DNA of 64,000 nucleotides from Blakeslea trispora (lineage: Eukaryota; Mucoromycota; Mucoromycetes; Mucorales; Choanephoraceae), in assembly GCA_025331445.1 (NCBI GenBank), contig JAIWNE010000078.1:62001-126000 (forward strand), written 5' to 3'. The notes under the pieces are model-generated. The model was not told the DNA's origin, made no database searches, and worked only from the letters and a program-made list of their open reading frames with translations. The first letter of the stretch is position 1, and the number at the start of each line of letters is the position of its first letter. Shown piece after piece: positions 55,038-64,000 of this stretch. Position numbers and translations under genes: made by a program.

Positions 55038-56416
55038 ATGTCATTGAGTTTTATGACTTTTAATATTCGTCATGACCATCATGAAAATTCGGTCTTGACA
55101 CCTTTTGCCGAACCTCCAGTAATAGAGAATCCTTTGGATGTAACACAATTTGAACGCGAACAACCTTGGTCAGTTCGTAAATGGAAAGTCGTTGACACCA
55201 TTCTGTTGTATATGCCAGATATTATTGGTCTTCAAGTAAGAGAACAGCATTCTTACAGAGATGTCTTTGAACTAATCACGCCTTTGTATTCTATAAAAAC
55301 AAAAGGAACCCGTGCATCATCAAATACTTGACATGGAAGCTCTTTTGCATGACCAATATGAATGGATTGGTGTTGGTAGAGATAATGGAGAAAAAGAAGG
55401 AGAAATGTCGGCCATATTCTACAAAAAGTAAGTTACCGTGTTATCTTGACTTTGTCAAATGAAGCTAATCGCTCTTTGTATCTGTAGAGATACATTAACT
55501 GTGAGCGATTGGAAGACGTTCTGGTTATCAGAGGTAAGAGATTGAGCATGTCCATCTGGTTTTGCTGCTAAGACGTCATTTATTTGAAAAAAAAAGACAC
55601 CTGAGACACCTGGTAGTCAAAGTTGGGATAGTAGACACCCACGCACGGCAACTCAAGCAACGTAAGTAAAGAGCATATTCATTCTAAGATGGACAAAAAA
55701 GGTTAATCTATCCTTTTTCGGAACTTTTCCATAGCTTTAAGAAAAATAATGATGACAGCCTGTTTACAGTCTTTAATACACACTTTGATCACAAAGGCAC
55801 TAAAGCTAGAGAAGAATCTGCCAAACTGATCTTGGAGAAGGCAAAAGCTGCTCACGAGCATGGACCTGTCTTTTTGTTGGGTGACTTGAATTCTACAGAG
55901 GAAGATCCTGGTTACCTTGTATTGACAAACTCAAAATATCAAAACGCAAAGAACAAAAATGACACACTTGCCAATCTTCAACAACTCAACCAATCTTGTG
56001 CATCTGCATACTCTGGAAAAACAGGTGAGCCAGTTCGTACTGCCGAAAATCACATCACATTACCTACACACCGGGTAATTCGTCCCGGCCAGCTACTTGC
56101 AAATTTAAAGCAGCAGCAAGAAGAAGAGCAGAACACTGATATTTACTTTAATGATGCAGCTTATGAATTAACAACTCTGAATGAATCGAAAGGAAGCATG
56201 GCTATGAGTGGTCCTTATGGATTCAGAGACACTCTCACCGGTTTTGGTCATGGAGATGATAGTGATAGAGCACCTCTTCGTATTGATTTTATTATGCCCC
56301 TTCAAAGCAACCATTATCAAATCAAAGTGCTTCAGTTTGCTGTACTTCCAAACCAATTTGATGATGGACTTATTTTCAGTGACCACCGCCCTGTATTTGC
56401 CAGAATTTCGTGGTAA
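55038..56416 (+). CDS. Endonuclease/exonuclease/phosphatase (EEP) superfamily hydrolase
   Basis: Five exons (55038-55235, 55306-55427, 55488-55533, 55597-55661, 55735-56416) give 370 aa. The EEP catalytic set is complete and in order: SFMTFNIRHD, DIIGLQEP (metal-binding Glu), VFNTHFDHKG, FLLGDLNSTEEDP (GD-x-N), RIDFIMP and FSDHRPVFA (final SDH). Enzymes of this fold cleave phosphodiesters in DNA, RNA, lipids or inositol phosphates. This subgroup, common in bacteria and fungi, has no settled substrate. Between GDLN and the RIDF block lies an insertion of about 80 residues rich in Gln and Glu (LKQQQEEEQ), not part of the core. No secretion signal is seen. Confidence 0.9.
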
Positions 56417-56570
56417 ATAAACGAATAAGATTTTGTATCTCCAAACAGATGTCATGTCCCTGTCATTCGTTTTTGTGATTTGTCATAAATATATTGTTTA
56501 TTTGATCTGCATTGTGCAAACATGATATATGATAGTATAAAGATATCTAGCCGGTATAAATTGCAATAAC

Positions 56571-59221
56571 TTACAAGCTCATTAAAGGTGTATGTTGAGT
56601 ACCTCTAGGATAGACAATCAACGTAGCAAGAAATAGCCCAAGTGTAATACCTAAAGTTAAATGACGAATTAGTGTCTGCCTTTTTTCTTTTACATTTGAA
56701 TGCTGTGTTACCTATCGATGATTCAATCATGGCTAATGCAAATCCAGCACCTTGGTTGCTATTCTCCTCAGTACCACCAAACAGGCCGATAGCACCTCGA
56801 ATACCCAAACTGCTCGGGACAAGATAGAAGACGCCAAGTAACATTGCATCAAAGGTCATCTTTCCAGTAATCTTGGTCAGTAAATTGCCTAACAGACCTA
56901 AGCCTAAAGCTGGCACAACTTGTAGAAGTTGAGGAGGTGCATGAGCCCAACAGGCTAATGCATAGTTGATGGTGTAAGTACAAGCAGAAACAAAAATCAT
57001 GGTGGGCCATCGTGGTGGACGAGCTCGTAAAAAGAAGCAGTAAGCCAAAGCAAACAAGGGTACTAGAAGGAAATTGAACCATTGCGATTCACTTGATATA
57101 CATGTTGCAGCATTGGAAGCATGTTTACAAATATCACTTTGTACTGTTGTAACGCTTTTGTCCATCAAAATGTAAAGCGAGGATCCCATAGAAACACCAT
57201 AACCAAGCAAAAATGCGTAAATAATTGCATATACCATACGGACTACACCTGCGACAAGTTGCCGAGAAACTAGCTCAATAATGGAAACTGCCATTGGGTA
57301 ACCAGGAAGCACAATAATGAATGAAGAAAATGCAATAGGTGTGAAGCAGAAGCCATATTTTGTTATCGCACGAGCAACAAACCCAATAACTATACACACA
57401 GTAATTTCCCAAATAGGCTGAAAGCTTGAGATATAGTTTGAGAAAATTTCGTTGGTAGCAAACACCACTACAAGACATTTGAGTACCGGGAAAAAAAAAA
57501 GCAATAGATGAAAGCAACTAAAAAAAAAAAGAACTACTACTTACTACTGAGAGCTGCGCAAATGCCACCTTCTTTCCATCGGCCACCAAAGAACAGAATA
57601 CAGCCTGCAAAAGCAGCAAGAGCATATACAAAAGGATGCAACCACATAGGATAGATTGCTGGTTGTGATGCTACTTTGTCGATGAATTCTAAAGCTTCGT
57701 CTACCGTAACCTCCCCGTGTGTCACTAATTTTTCTAAACGATGAATATCTTGTAGTCGATGCATTTCGAAAGCTTGTGCTTGACGAATGAAATGAGTATC
57801 GGTTGTATGTGTTGTCGAGTCAATGAAGGTAATGAGCATAATACTTGGGAAATAGACATATTCAGCATCAACTGCTAAAGTCCGAGAAACTTGACGCATT
57901 GCATATTCTAAACGATGAGCAGGACAACCATAATGCATAAGAGCTCTGCAAAGTTTTCTCAAAAATTCTTGTTTTTGCAATATGTTTGCAATTTCAAAAG
58001 TGATACGAATGCGATCTTCTAAAGTGATTCTCTCAAACTGAGAAGCAGTTGTAAGCATACTATCCCTTGAAGGTCTTCTGGAGGTAGCTGGTGCTGATTT
58101 CTTGCGTTTTTCTAGACTAGGTACAACGTATTTGTTTCCTGCAACTTCAGACAACCAACTGGCAGGACGATTGACCATAGGAGGTCTGTGAGAACGGGAG
58201 GTCCCAGAGAGCCAGCTGGTAGGCCGATATGTCATGGAAGGTCTTTTGGGAGTTGCGTTACTTAAAGTTTCAGCTGGAGGATCATTATTGGAACTGATAG
58301 GAAAGTCAACCAACGATTTTGCTTTCTTTGGCTTTTTGTTTCGCTTGATCTTGAGTCTCTTCTTTTCAGGAATAAAAAGAAACAACCAGAATGAGCCAAT
58401 GACTTACAAGGTCTTTTTCGTGACATACATACTTTTTTTTCTTTCTTTTCTTTCTTTTCTGGGATGTCAGGAGTTCTTGATTGATGTGCTTCGAGCTTCA
58501 TCAAGCTAGCCAAGACACTGCCACTTCCAAAGCTAGGTTGCATAGGCGGCATGTTTGGTTCTTCATCATCTTGTCGGCTTTCATAGCGCTGTGTCATAAA
58601 TGAGCCGAGGGTGTCAGAGTTTGTCTGTTGAGGAGTATAGCGCTGGCTAATCATTCGTTGAACAAGATTAGCCGATTCAAAAACATGATTTTGAAATCTA
58701 ATATGTCTATCTCTAGCTTCATCTTTGTCCAATGCTGCTTCTGCAAGACTGTGCGCTTCCGGGTTTTCTCCAGCATAACTAGGTATACGAAAGTTTTCGC
58801 TGTGGATTGAACCTGTATTGTTCAGTTTTGCGGTTGAATTGTCTTTCTCCTCATCTGAAAAATCTGGTGCTTTCTTTTCAGCTGTTTCACTGATGTCAGT
58901 GTCGCTATCACTATTTTCACTCTCAGAACTTGTGGCTTCATCTTCTTCTATGACTCTATGATGATCTGCAAAATACGTATCTCGACGACCTCTGCTATGG
59001 ATCGGATTGATGCCAAGAAGGTTGCTATTACTGTTTTGCTGATTGTACTCGAATATGCTCCGTTGACTGGCTAAGCTTTCATCATTATCATCGTCATCAT
59101 TTGTTGTGACAGACACAACAGGAAGTCTAGGCGATGAATATGCTTTGTGACCCAGCTTGGGTCTGACAGGTCTGGAAATATTGCTTGATGCATTACTATC
59201 CTGTTTTTCGTTATTATTCAT
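56571..59221 (-). CDS. ThrE/PRM10-like membrane protein
   Basis: Four exons (58433-59221, 57545-58361, 56712-57467, 56571-56650) give about 813 aa. The first ~440 residues are acidic, Ser-rich and disordered, then very basic (KKEKKEKK joined to KRLKIKRNKKPKK at the exon 1/2 junction) with SWLSGTS / SWLSEVA repeats. The conserved half-domain begins ILQKQEFLRKLCRALMHYGC and includes MHRLQDIHRLEKLVTHGEVT, then about ten hydrophobic helices including FSSFIIVLPGYPMAVSIIEL and VPSSLGIRGAIGLFGG. This is the two-part ThrE (DUF1212/DUF3815) fold of Thr/Ser exporters, whose yeast relative is pheromone-regulated Prm10. Substrate unknown in fungi. Confidence 0.88.
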
Positions 59222-60813
59222 GACCAAATAAATACACAAAAAAAAAGAGCAGAAAATTTTTCCAGAAGAGTAGAAAAAGAGAAACAGTTAAAACAAATAA
59301 TGCAGCACTTTATTTGATATGCAGGGCTCAAAAAAGACTAGTGTTATCATGCTTGGTTCAAATCTGAGAAATAACTTGAAGAACGTTGTCGGAGGTGGTA
59401 ACAACGTTTGTGTGTCTAAGACTCAGTCGGGAAGGTCTATATTATATACTTTGTTAAAGATGTGCTTCAACAATGGATGAATGAATGCATTATCAAAGCT
59501 GGCTAAAAGCTGAACTATTTCTTCAACGCATAAATTTCTTTTGAGAAAAAAAAACAAAACACTATCACTACTCCCCTTCTGTTTTGATCCAGAAATAAAC
59601 AATTAAGATTACAAAAGTTTAGATAGAGTGAAGGAGTCTTAAAGAGATACACAATTTGGAAGTACAATGCGTCCACCCTCAGTTAGACACTTTTTCGATA
59701 AAATGATCGGAATTTAGAATTCAATGGCTCGCTTTTTTGAGCCCTAATTGCCTAGAAATTTGAAGTTCATTTGGTTGCTTTTCAAACTCCATTTGGAAGA
59801 CTTTTTGAACTTCATTTAGTTGATTTTATTAAACAGACGCTGAACAACATGGAATTCTTTTACGCGGATGGTGTCGGGAATGTTTTTGATGAAAAGGATC
59901 AAAAGATAACTATAGTAGCAAACAAGAAGGTTGCGTACGATAGGAATCTTAATTAAGTTTTAACCTTCTTTTATTTACTTTTTTTTTACGTAAAACTTGC
60001 TATGCCTTTTAAGAAAAACTCAAAACTTCAAACTCTGAGCTAGGTAGCGCTCTGTTGGCCCTAGCGTCTTCAAGAAGCTTCAGTACAAGTTCCTTCATGA
60101 TGGATTTGATGTCAAACGCACGGCTTTGAATAATACGACCCTCTCTTCCTGTTGCCCTTCACTTGGCGCAGATCCCTATCATCTGGCTACCTATGGCCCT
60201 GACCGAGCGTAGTATTCTTGTACGCTGATGCTTGTACTGGCTTACTAGAGGAAAACAATTTTTTTTTACCGTTGTGGCTTTAAGATTCAGTTGCCAATTA
60301 GAAAACTTAATTTGCAAAGTTAGCTGAATGACGAGCTTTTGGTAATCCACAAATACCATCGATTAAGTGAGTGTGAACAAAAAGGGACATTGACTATGGC
60401 AAATAGATGGAATAAAATAAACAGTAAATAATAGGAGTAGCAAATAAAAGAGAAGAGAAAGGCGGTGTTGTAAGATTTGCAAGAAGACGGATGAGCATAG
60501 TGCTATACAGATTTAGGAAAAGTTGAAGCATCAACATTTGTACCAAGCTTTGTTTTATTTCTATTTCAAATTTGTTGTATTATTGTCTCAACTTTTTTAA
60601 ATTTGTTAATCAACTTCAGGAAACGTCTGAAAATAGTGTACTTAAAATCATTTTGCCAAATTAGGTTTATATGGACTGATGGATAATCTAATCTTGATTT
60701 TTTTTCTTTTAGTTTGCATATATATCTATTGGATCCATTTCTGATTTTTTTTGACTCTTTTCTTTTGGTTTCTTTTTTTTTTTCACTTCTTCCCCCTCAC
60801 TCTCTCATCTACC
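59222..60813. other. Intergenic 1.6 kb with a coding-like relic
   Basis: Around 60055-60215 (+) the DNA is less AT-rich and encodes an open stretch (VGPSVFKKLQYKFLHDGFDV, then LGADPYHLATYGPDRA) ending in a stop, without start or flanking exons. It may be a transposon or gene fragment; family not recognised. T-rich runs at 60765-60800 lie in the LYS4 5' UTR. Confidence 0.4.
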
Positions 60814-62922
60814 ATGCTTTTATCGCTTTCCCGACTCAATGTTCGTAAGGCAACTACATGCACTAACATATTGCCTTCTCTGGTTTATCGCCGTACATAT
60901 GCTTCTGATGCTACTGACACACAGAACCTAATTGAAAAGATTGTGCAAAAGTATGCATTAGATCTACCTGAAGGATATAAAGTGAAGAGCGGTGACTATG
61001 TCATGATTCGTCCTCATCATGTCTTGACTCATGATAACACTGGCGCTGTCATTCCCAAATTCAAATCCATTGGTGCTACCAAGATCCATGATCCTAAGCA
61101 ACCTGTCTATGCTTTGGATCATGATGTTCAAAACAAAACTGAAAAGAATCTTCAGAAATATGCCAATATTGAGGCATGGGCACAACAACAAGGCGTTGAC
61201 TTCTACCCTGCTGGTCGTGGTATTGGTCATCAAGTCATGATTGAAGAAGGTTATGCGTTTCCCAATACTTTGACAGTAGCCTCTGATTCTCACTCAAACA
61301 TGTATGGTGGTATTGGCTCCTTGGGTACTCCCATTGTCCGTACAGATGCTGCTGCTATTTGGGCTACAGGTCGCACTTGGTGGCAAATTCCTCCTGTTGT
61401 CAAGGTACAGTTAGAGGGTAAATTGCCTGCTGGTGTTACAGGCAAGGATGTAATTATCACATTGTGTGGTTTGTTCAACAAGGATCAAGTGTTAAATACA
61501 GCTATTGAATTTCATGGTGAAGAAGCACTGAAAGGATTGTCAGTTGAAGATCGTTTGGCTATTGCTAACATGACAACAGAATGGGGTGCTTTGGCAGGTG
61601 TATTTCCTGTAGACAATGCTACCATTGATTATCTTCGTAAGCGCCAAAGACGTATCGATCTTACTCACTTTGAAAACAAGAACTTGCCTCCTGTCAAACA
61701 AGGCGAAAACTTTGTTCATCCTCGTATCAACGATGAAACCATCCAAGGCTTGATTGATCATCCTATTAAGCCTGCACCTCATGCTACGTATTCCAAGACA
61801 TTGACTTTGGATCTCTCTACTTTGTCTCCTCATGTTTCTGGTCCTAACTCTGTCAAAGTAGCTACACCTCTGAATGAACTTGAATCTCAAGACATCAAAA
61901 TCAATAAGGCTTATCTTGTGTCTTGTGTCAATTCAAGAGCCAGCGACTTGAAGCAAGCTGCTGATGTACTCAAAGGTAAAAAGATCAAAGAAGGCGTTGA
62001 ATTCTATGTTGCTGCTGCTAGTTCAGAAGTTCAAAAGGAAGCTGAGGAGTCAGGCGATTGGAAGACACTTGTTGATGCTGGTGCGAAAGTATTGCCTGCT
62101 GGATGTGGTCCCTGTGTAGGCTTGGGTACTGGTCTTCTGAAGGATGGTGAAGTAGGCATCTCTGCTACCAACCGTAACTTTAAGGGAAGAATGGGCTCTC
62201 CTAGTGCATTGGCTTACTTGGCTTCACCTGCTGTTGTAGCTGCCTCTGCTCTGTCTGGTCGTATTTCTGGTCCTGCTTCCTTCTCTTCCGCTAAAGTACC
62301 TTCTTTTAGCATCAAGACCGAGCCTGTTCAAGCTTCCGAAAAGCCTTCATCCGCACCCGCCGAAGTATTACCTCGTTTTCCTTCTCGCATTCAAGGCGAG
62401 CTCTTGTTCTGTCATGCTGATAACCTAAACACAGATGGTATCTACCCAGGCAAATATACATACAATGATGACATGACAAGGGACGATATGAAAAAAGTAG
62501 TGATGGAGAACTATGACCCCAACTTTGTCAATATCGTACAAAAAGGAGATGTGCTTGTAGGAGGCTTCAATTTTGGTACTGGCTCTTCTCGTGAACAAGC
62601 AGCTACAGCTATCAAATCTCGTGATATTCAAATTATGGTGGCTGGTTCCTATTCTGATATCTTCAAACGTAACTCTGTAAATAACGCTCTCTTACTCATT
62701 GAATCCCCTGAGCTGGTCGATGACCTCAAACATGAATTGGGCACTGCTGACTTAACAAAACGCACTGGCTGGAAGGTTGATATTCATGTAGCTGAAGGCA
62801 AGCTGGTTGTTCGTAAGGACAATGGTCAAGAAAAACTATACAAAGTAGGTGCTCTTGGTAAGAGCGTACAAGAAATTTGGTTAGCAAACGGTCTTGAAGG
62901 CTGGGTGAAGGAAAGATTGTAG
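60814..62922 (+). CDS. LYS4: Homoaconitase, mitochondrial (lysine biosynthesis)
   Basis: Single exon of 702 aa. ATG 60814 was chosen; the open frame extends upstream only with non-ATG codons and a T-rich sequence. The first ~33 residues are an Arg/Ser/Thr-rich mitochondrial targeting peptide. The large-subunit part has [39 protein letters not shown], and iron-sulfur ligands in SCVNSRASD and PAGCGPCVG. The small-subunit (swivel) part has GKYTYNDD and [20 protein letters not shown], the homoaconitase/isopropylmalate type rather than aconitase. It converts homocitrate/homoaconitate to homoisocitrate in the fungal alpha-aminoadipate pathway. Codon use looks optimised (Ala GCT, Arg CGT), which suggests high expression. 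Confidence 0.95.
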   Translation: MLLSLSRLNVRKATTCTNILPSLVYRRTYASDATDTQNLIEKIVQKYALDLPEGYKVKSGDYVMIRPHHVLTHDNTGAVIPKFKSIGATKIHDPKQPVYALDHDVQNKTEKNLQKYANIEAWAQQQGVDFYPAGRGIGHQVMIEEGYAFPNTLTVASDSHSNMYGGIGSLGTPIVRTDAAAIWATGRTWWQIPPVVKVQLEGKLPAGVTGKDVIITLCGLFNKDQVLNTAIEFHGEEALKGLSVEDRLAIANMTTEWGALAGVFPVDNATIDYLRKRQRRIDLTHFENKNLPPVKQGENFVHPRINDETIQGLIDHPIKPAPHATYSKTLTLDLSTLSPHVSGPNSVKVATPLNELESQDIKINKAYLVSCVNSRASDLKQAADVLKGKKIKEGVEFYVAAASSEVQKEAEESGDWKTLVDAGAKVLPAGCGPCVGLGTGLLKDGEVGISATNRNFKGRMGSPSALAYLASPAVVAASALSGRISGPASFSSAKVPSFSIKTEPVQASEKPSSAPAEVLPRFPSRIQGELLFCHADNLNTDGIYPGKYTYNDDMTRDDMKKVVMENYDPNFVNIVQKGDVLVGGFNFGTGSSREQAATAIKSRDIQIMVAGSYSDIFKRNSVNNALLLIESPELVDDLKHELGTADLTKRTGWKVDIHVAEGKLVVRKDNGQEKLYKVGALGKSVQEIWLANGLEGWVKERL

Positions 62923-63220
62923 ATTGTAGATAAAAATCGATAGAGTAATAATACCATATATTTATTTCAGAAAAAAAACAATAAAGTAATGCATCATCAT
63001 AACCAATATACTACTTTGTTATTAACAACAACAAGAAAAGGAGAGGCGACATGTATTTCTTGAGTATTACCGCTTCCAAGCTATATTAAATAAATACTTC
63101 TTGTTTAAAGCATGTTGCTGTATGCGTTTAAGAAAATGACCACTCAGCTATCTGCTTTTTAAAATAATGCACTTCTTTTTTTTTTTGGGTAGAATTTGAC
63201 CTGTTTTTATTTATTTCATT
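62923..63220. other. Intergenic between LYS4 and ERV46
   Basis: 298 bp with AATAAAG at 62979-62985, a probable LYS4 polyadenylation signal, and a T run at 63176-63187 in the ERV46 promoter. No gene. Confidence 0.5.
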
Positions 63221-64000
63221 ATGGCAAAAAAGGGCAGCTTATTTGGCAACCTTCGCCAGTTTGATGGGTATGCAAAGACTTTAGATGATTTCCGTGTCAA
63301 AACAACTACAGGTGCTTCAGGTACGAATCTGCGCTATACCTTATATGTTTTAGAAAGGAAGGGGACCTAAATATTATCACAAGTCACCATCATTAGTGCA
63401 ATCATCATCGTCTCATTGATTCTCTCTGAACTCAACGCATACTATACACCTATTTGGAGACCTAGTCTTATTGTAGATAGAGGAAGAAAGGAGAAGATGC
63501 CTATCAACTTCAACATCACCTTTCCTCATATGCCTTGTCATAGTATGTCAAGACTAGAACCTTACTTTTCTTCTTCTTGTATTTAACCACTTTAGTTTGT
63601 AGTGCTAAGCGTTGACGTGATGGACGACACAGGCGAGCACTCTATAGGTTATTCCCAAGATGTGACTAAAGTGAGACTTAGCAAAGAAGGCGTACCTGTA
63701 GATACTGGAAATTATGTTGGTAAAATAGAGCTACATGATTTGCTTTCTTTGTATTTACTTTGACATGATTAGCTCTGGGTGACCCCACCTTAAGCGCTTC
63801 AAAGGCACTTTCAGAACCTGCTCCTACTTGCGGAAGTTGTTATGGTGCTCGTCCTTTACGTAGAGATGGCTGTTGTAACAGCTGTAAAGATGTGCGTGAA
63901 GCTTATGTCAAAATGGGCTGGGGACTTGTGAATGGCGATACAATTGACCAATGTATTCGCGAAGGGTGGCTCAATCGCATCGAGTCAGAGGCCAACGAAG
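63221..64000 (+). CDS. ERV46: ERV46/ERGIC3 COPII cargo receptor (5' part, runs off the window)
   Basis: Exons 63221-63320, 63384-63542, 63603-63719 and 63773-beyond 64000. The protein starts MAKKGSLFGNLRQFDGYAKT and DDFRVKTTTGAS, followed by the first membrane helix VTIISAIIIVSLILSELNAY. It continues INFNITFPHMPCHMLSVDVM and the luminal Cys pattern CGSCYGA...GCCNSCKDV, typical of ERV46/ERGIC3. The protein cycles between ER and Golgi with Erv41 as a cargo receptor. The C-terminal helix and the COPI/COPII sorting tail lie outside the window. The exon 2/3 join uses GTAG as acceptor, giving His-Met-Leu. Confidence 0.93.

Noticed and set aside
56168..56455. 95-codon minus-strand frame overlapping the EEP gene
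   Set aside because: Antisense shadow; the plus-strand frame carries all EEP motifs.
59340..59365. tRNA B-box-like GGTTCAAATCT
   Set aside because: No matching A box, acceptor stem or anticodon arm around it.

Overview
The window reads as nuclear DNA of a filamentous fungus, most likely an early-diverging one of the Mucoromycota (Mucorales type). Fungal-specific genes are present: LYS4 homoaconitase of the alpha-aminoadipate lysine pathway, TVP18, MHR1/mL67, a PRM10/ThrE-type membrane protein, a Uds1-domain protein and an SEC9-type SNARE. Introns are short (about 45-80 bp) with GTAAG-like donors, intergenic DNA is AT-rich with long A and T tracts, and neutral DNA is full of decayed transposons. 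The lineage call is inference; no rRNA or barcode gene is present.

There are three zones. (1) 157-1961 holds a LAMMER/CLK kinase gene. (2) About 2-22 kb is a transposon graveyard with no intact host gene that I can support. It holds a broken Ty3/Gypsy gag-pol relic with a CCHC knuckle, a DTGS protease and a YLDD reverse transcriptase; a CACTA/Tnp2-like transposase relic; a Tc1/mariner-type DDE transposase relic next to a 461 bp foldback palindrome; a dispersed repeat family with three copies of a 75-bp-period array, two of them forming a 480 bp inverted repeat; a pair of LTR-like repeats; and small coding relics. (3) About 22-64 kb is gene-dense, with 24 housekeeping genes at spacings down to 29 bp.

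By function, zone 3 covers mRNA metabolism and nuclear export-related work (NOT2, THP3/LENG8-like SAC3 protein), ribosome biogenesis (SQT1/AAMP, EMG1/NEP1), mitochondria (twin CX9C protein, mL67/MHR1, LYS4), genome stability and PIKK assembly (RAD17, TTI1), membrane traffic (TVP18, SEC9-like Qbc SNARE, ERV46), transport (DHA2 major facilitator, ThrE/PRM10-like, DUF202 protein), redox (dithiol glutaredoxin), transcription and signalling (homeodomain protein, triple-LIM protein, RING-CH membrane E3) and an EEP-fold hydrolase. No operon-like system, CRISPR array or clear secondary-metabolite or defence cluster was seen.

The strongest oddities are: probable GC-AG introns and a degenerate LAMMER signature in the kinase; no in-frame AUG for the well-supported THP3/LENG8-like gene; a 29 bp gap between a transporter and a glutaredoxin on the same strand; eight introns in a 147-residue TVP18; equal-length, apparently identical inverted repeat arms; and a 25-codon-period repeat that stays in phase inside a mobile repeat family. 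Exon joins were deduced by eye from reading frame, splice consensus and protein-family agreement.
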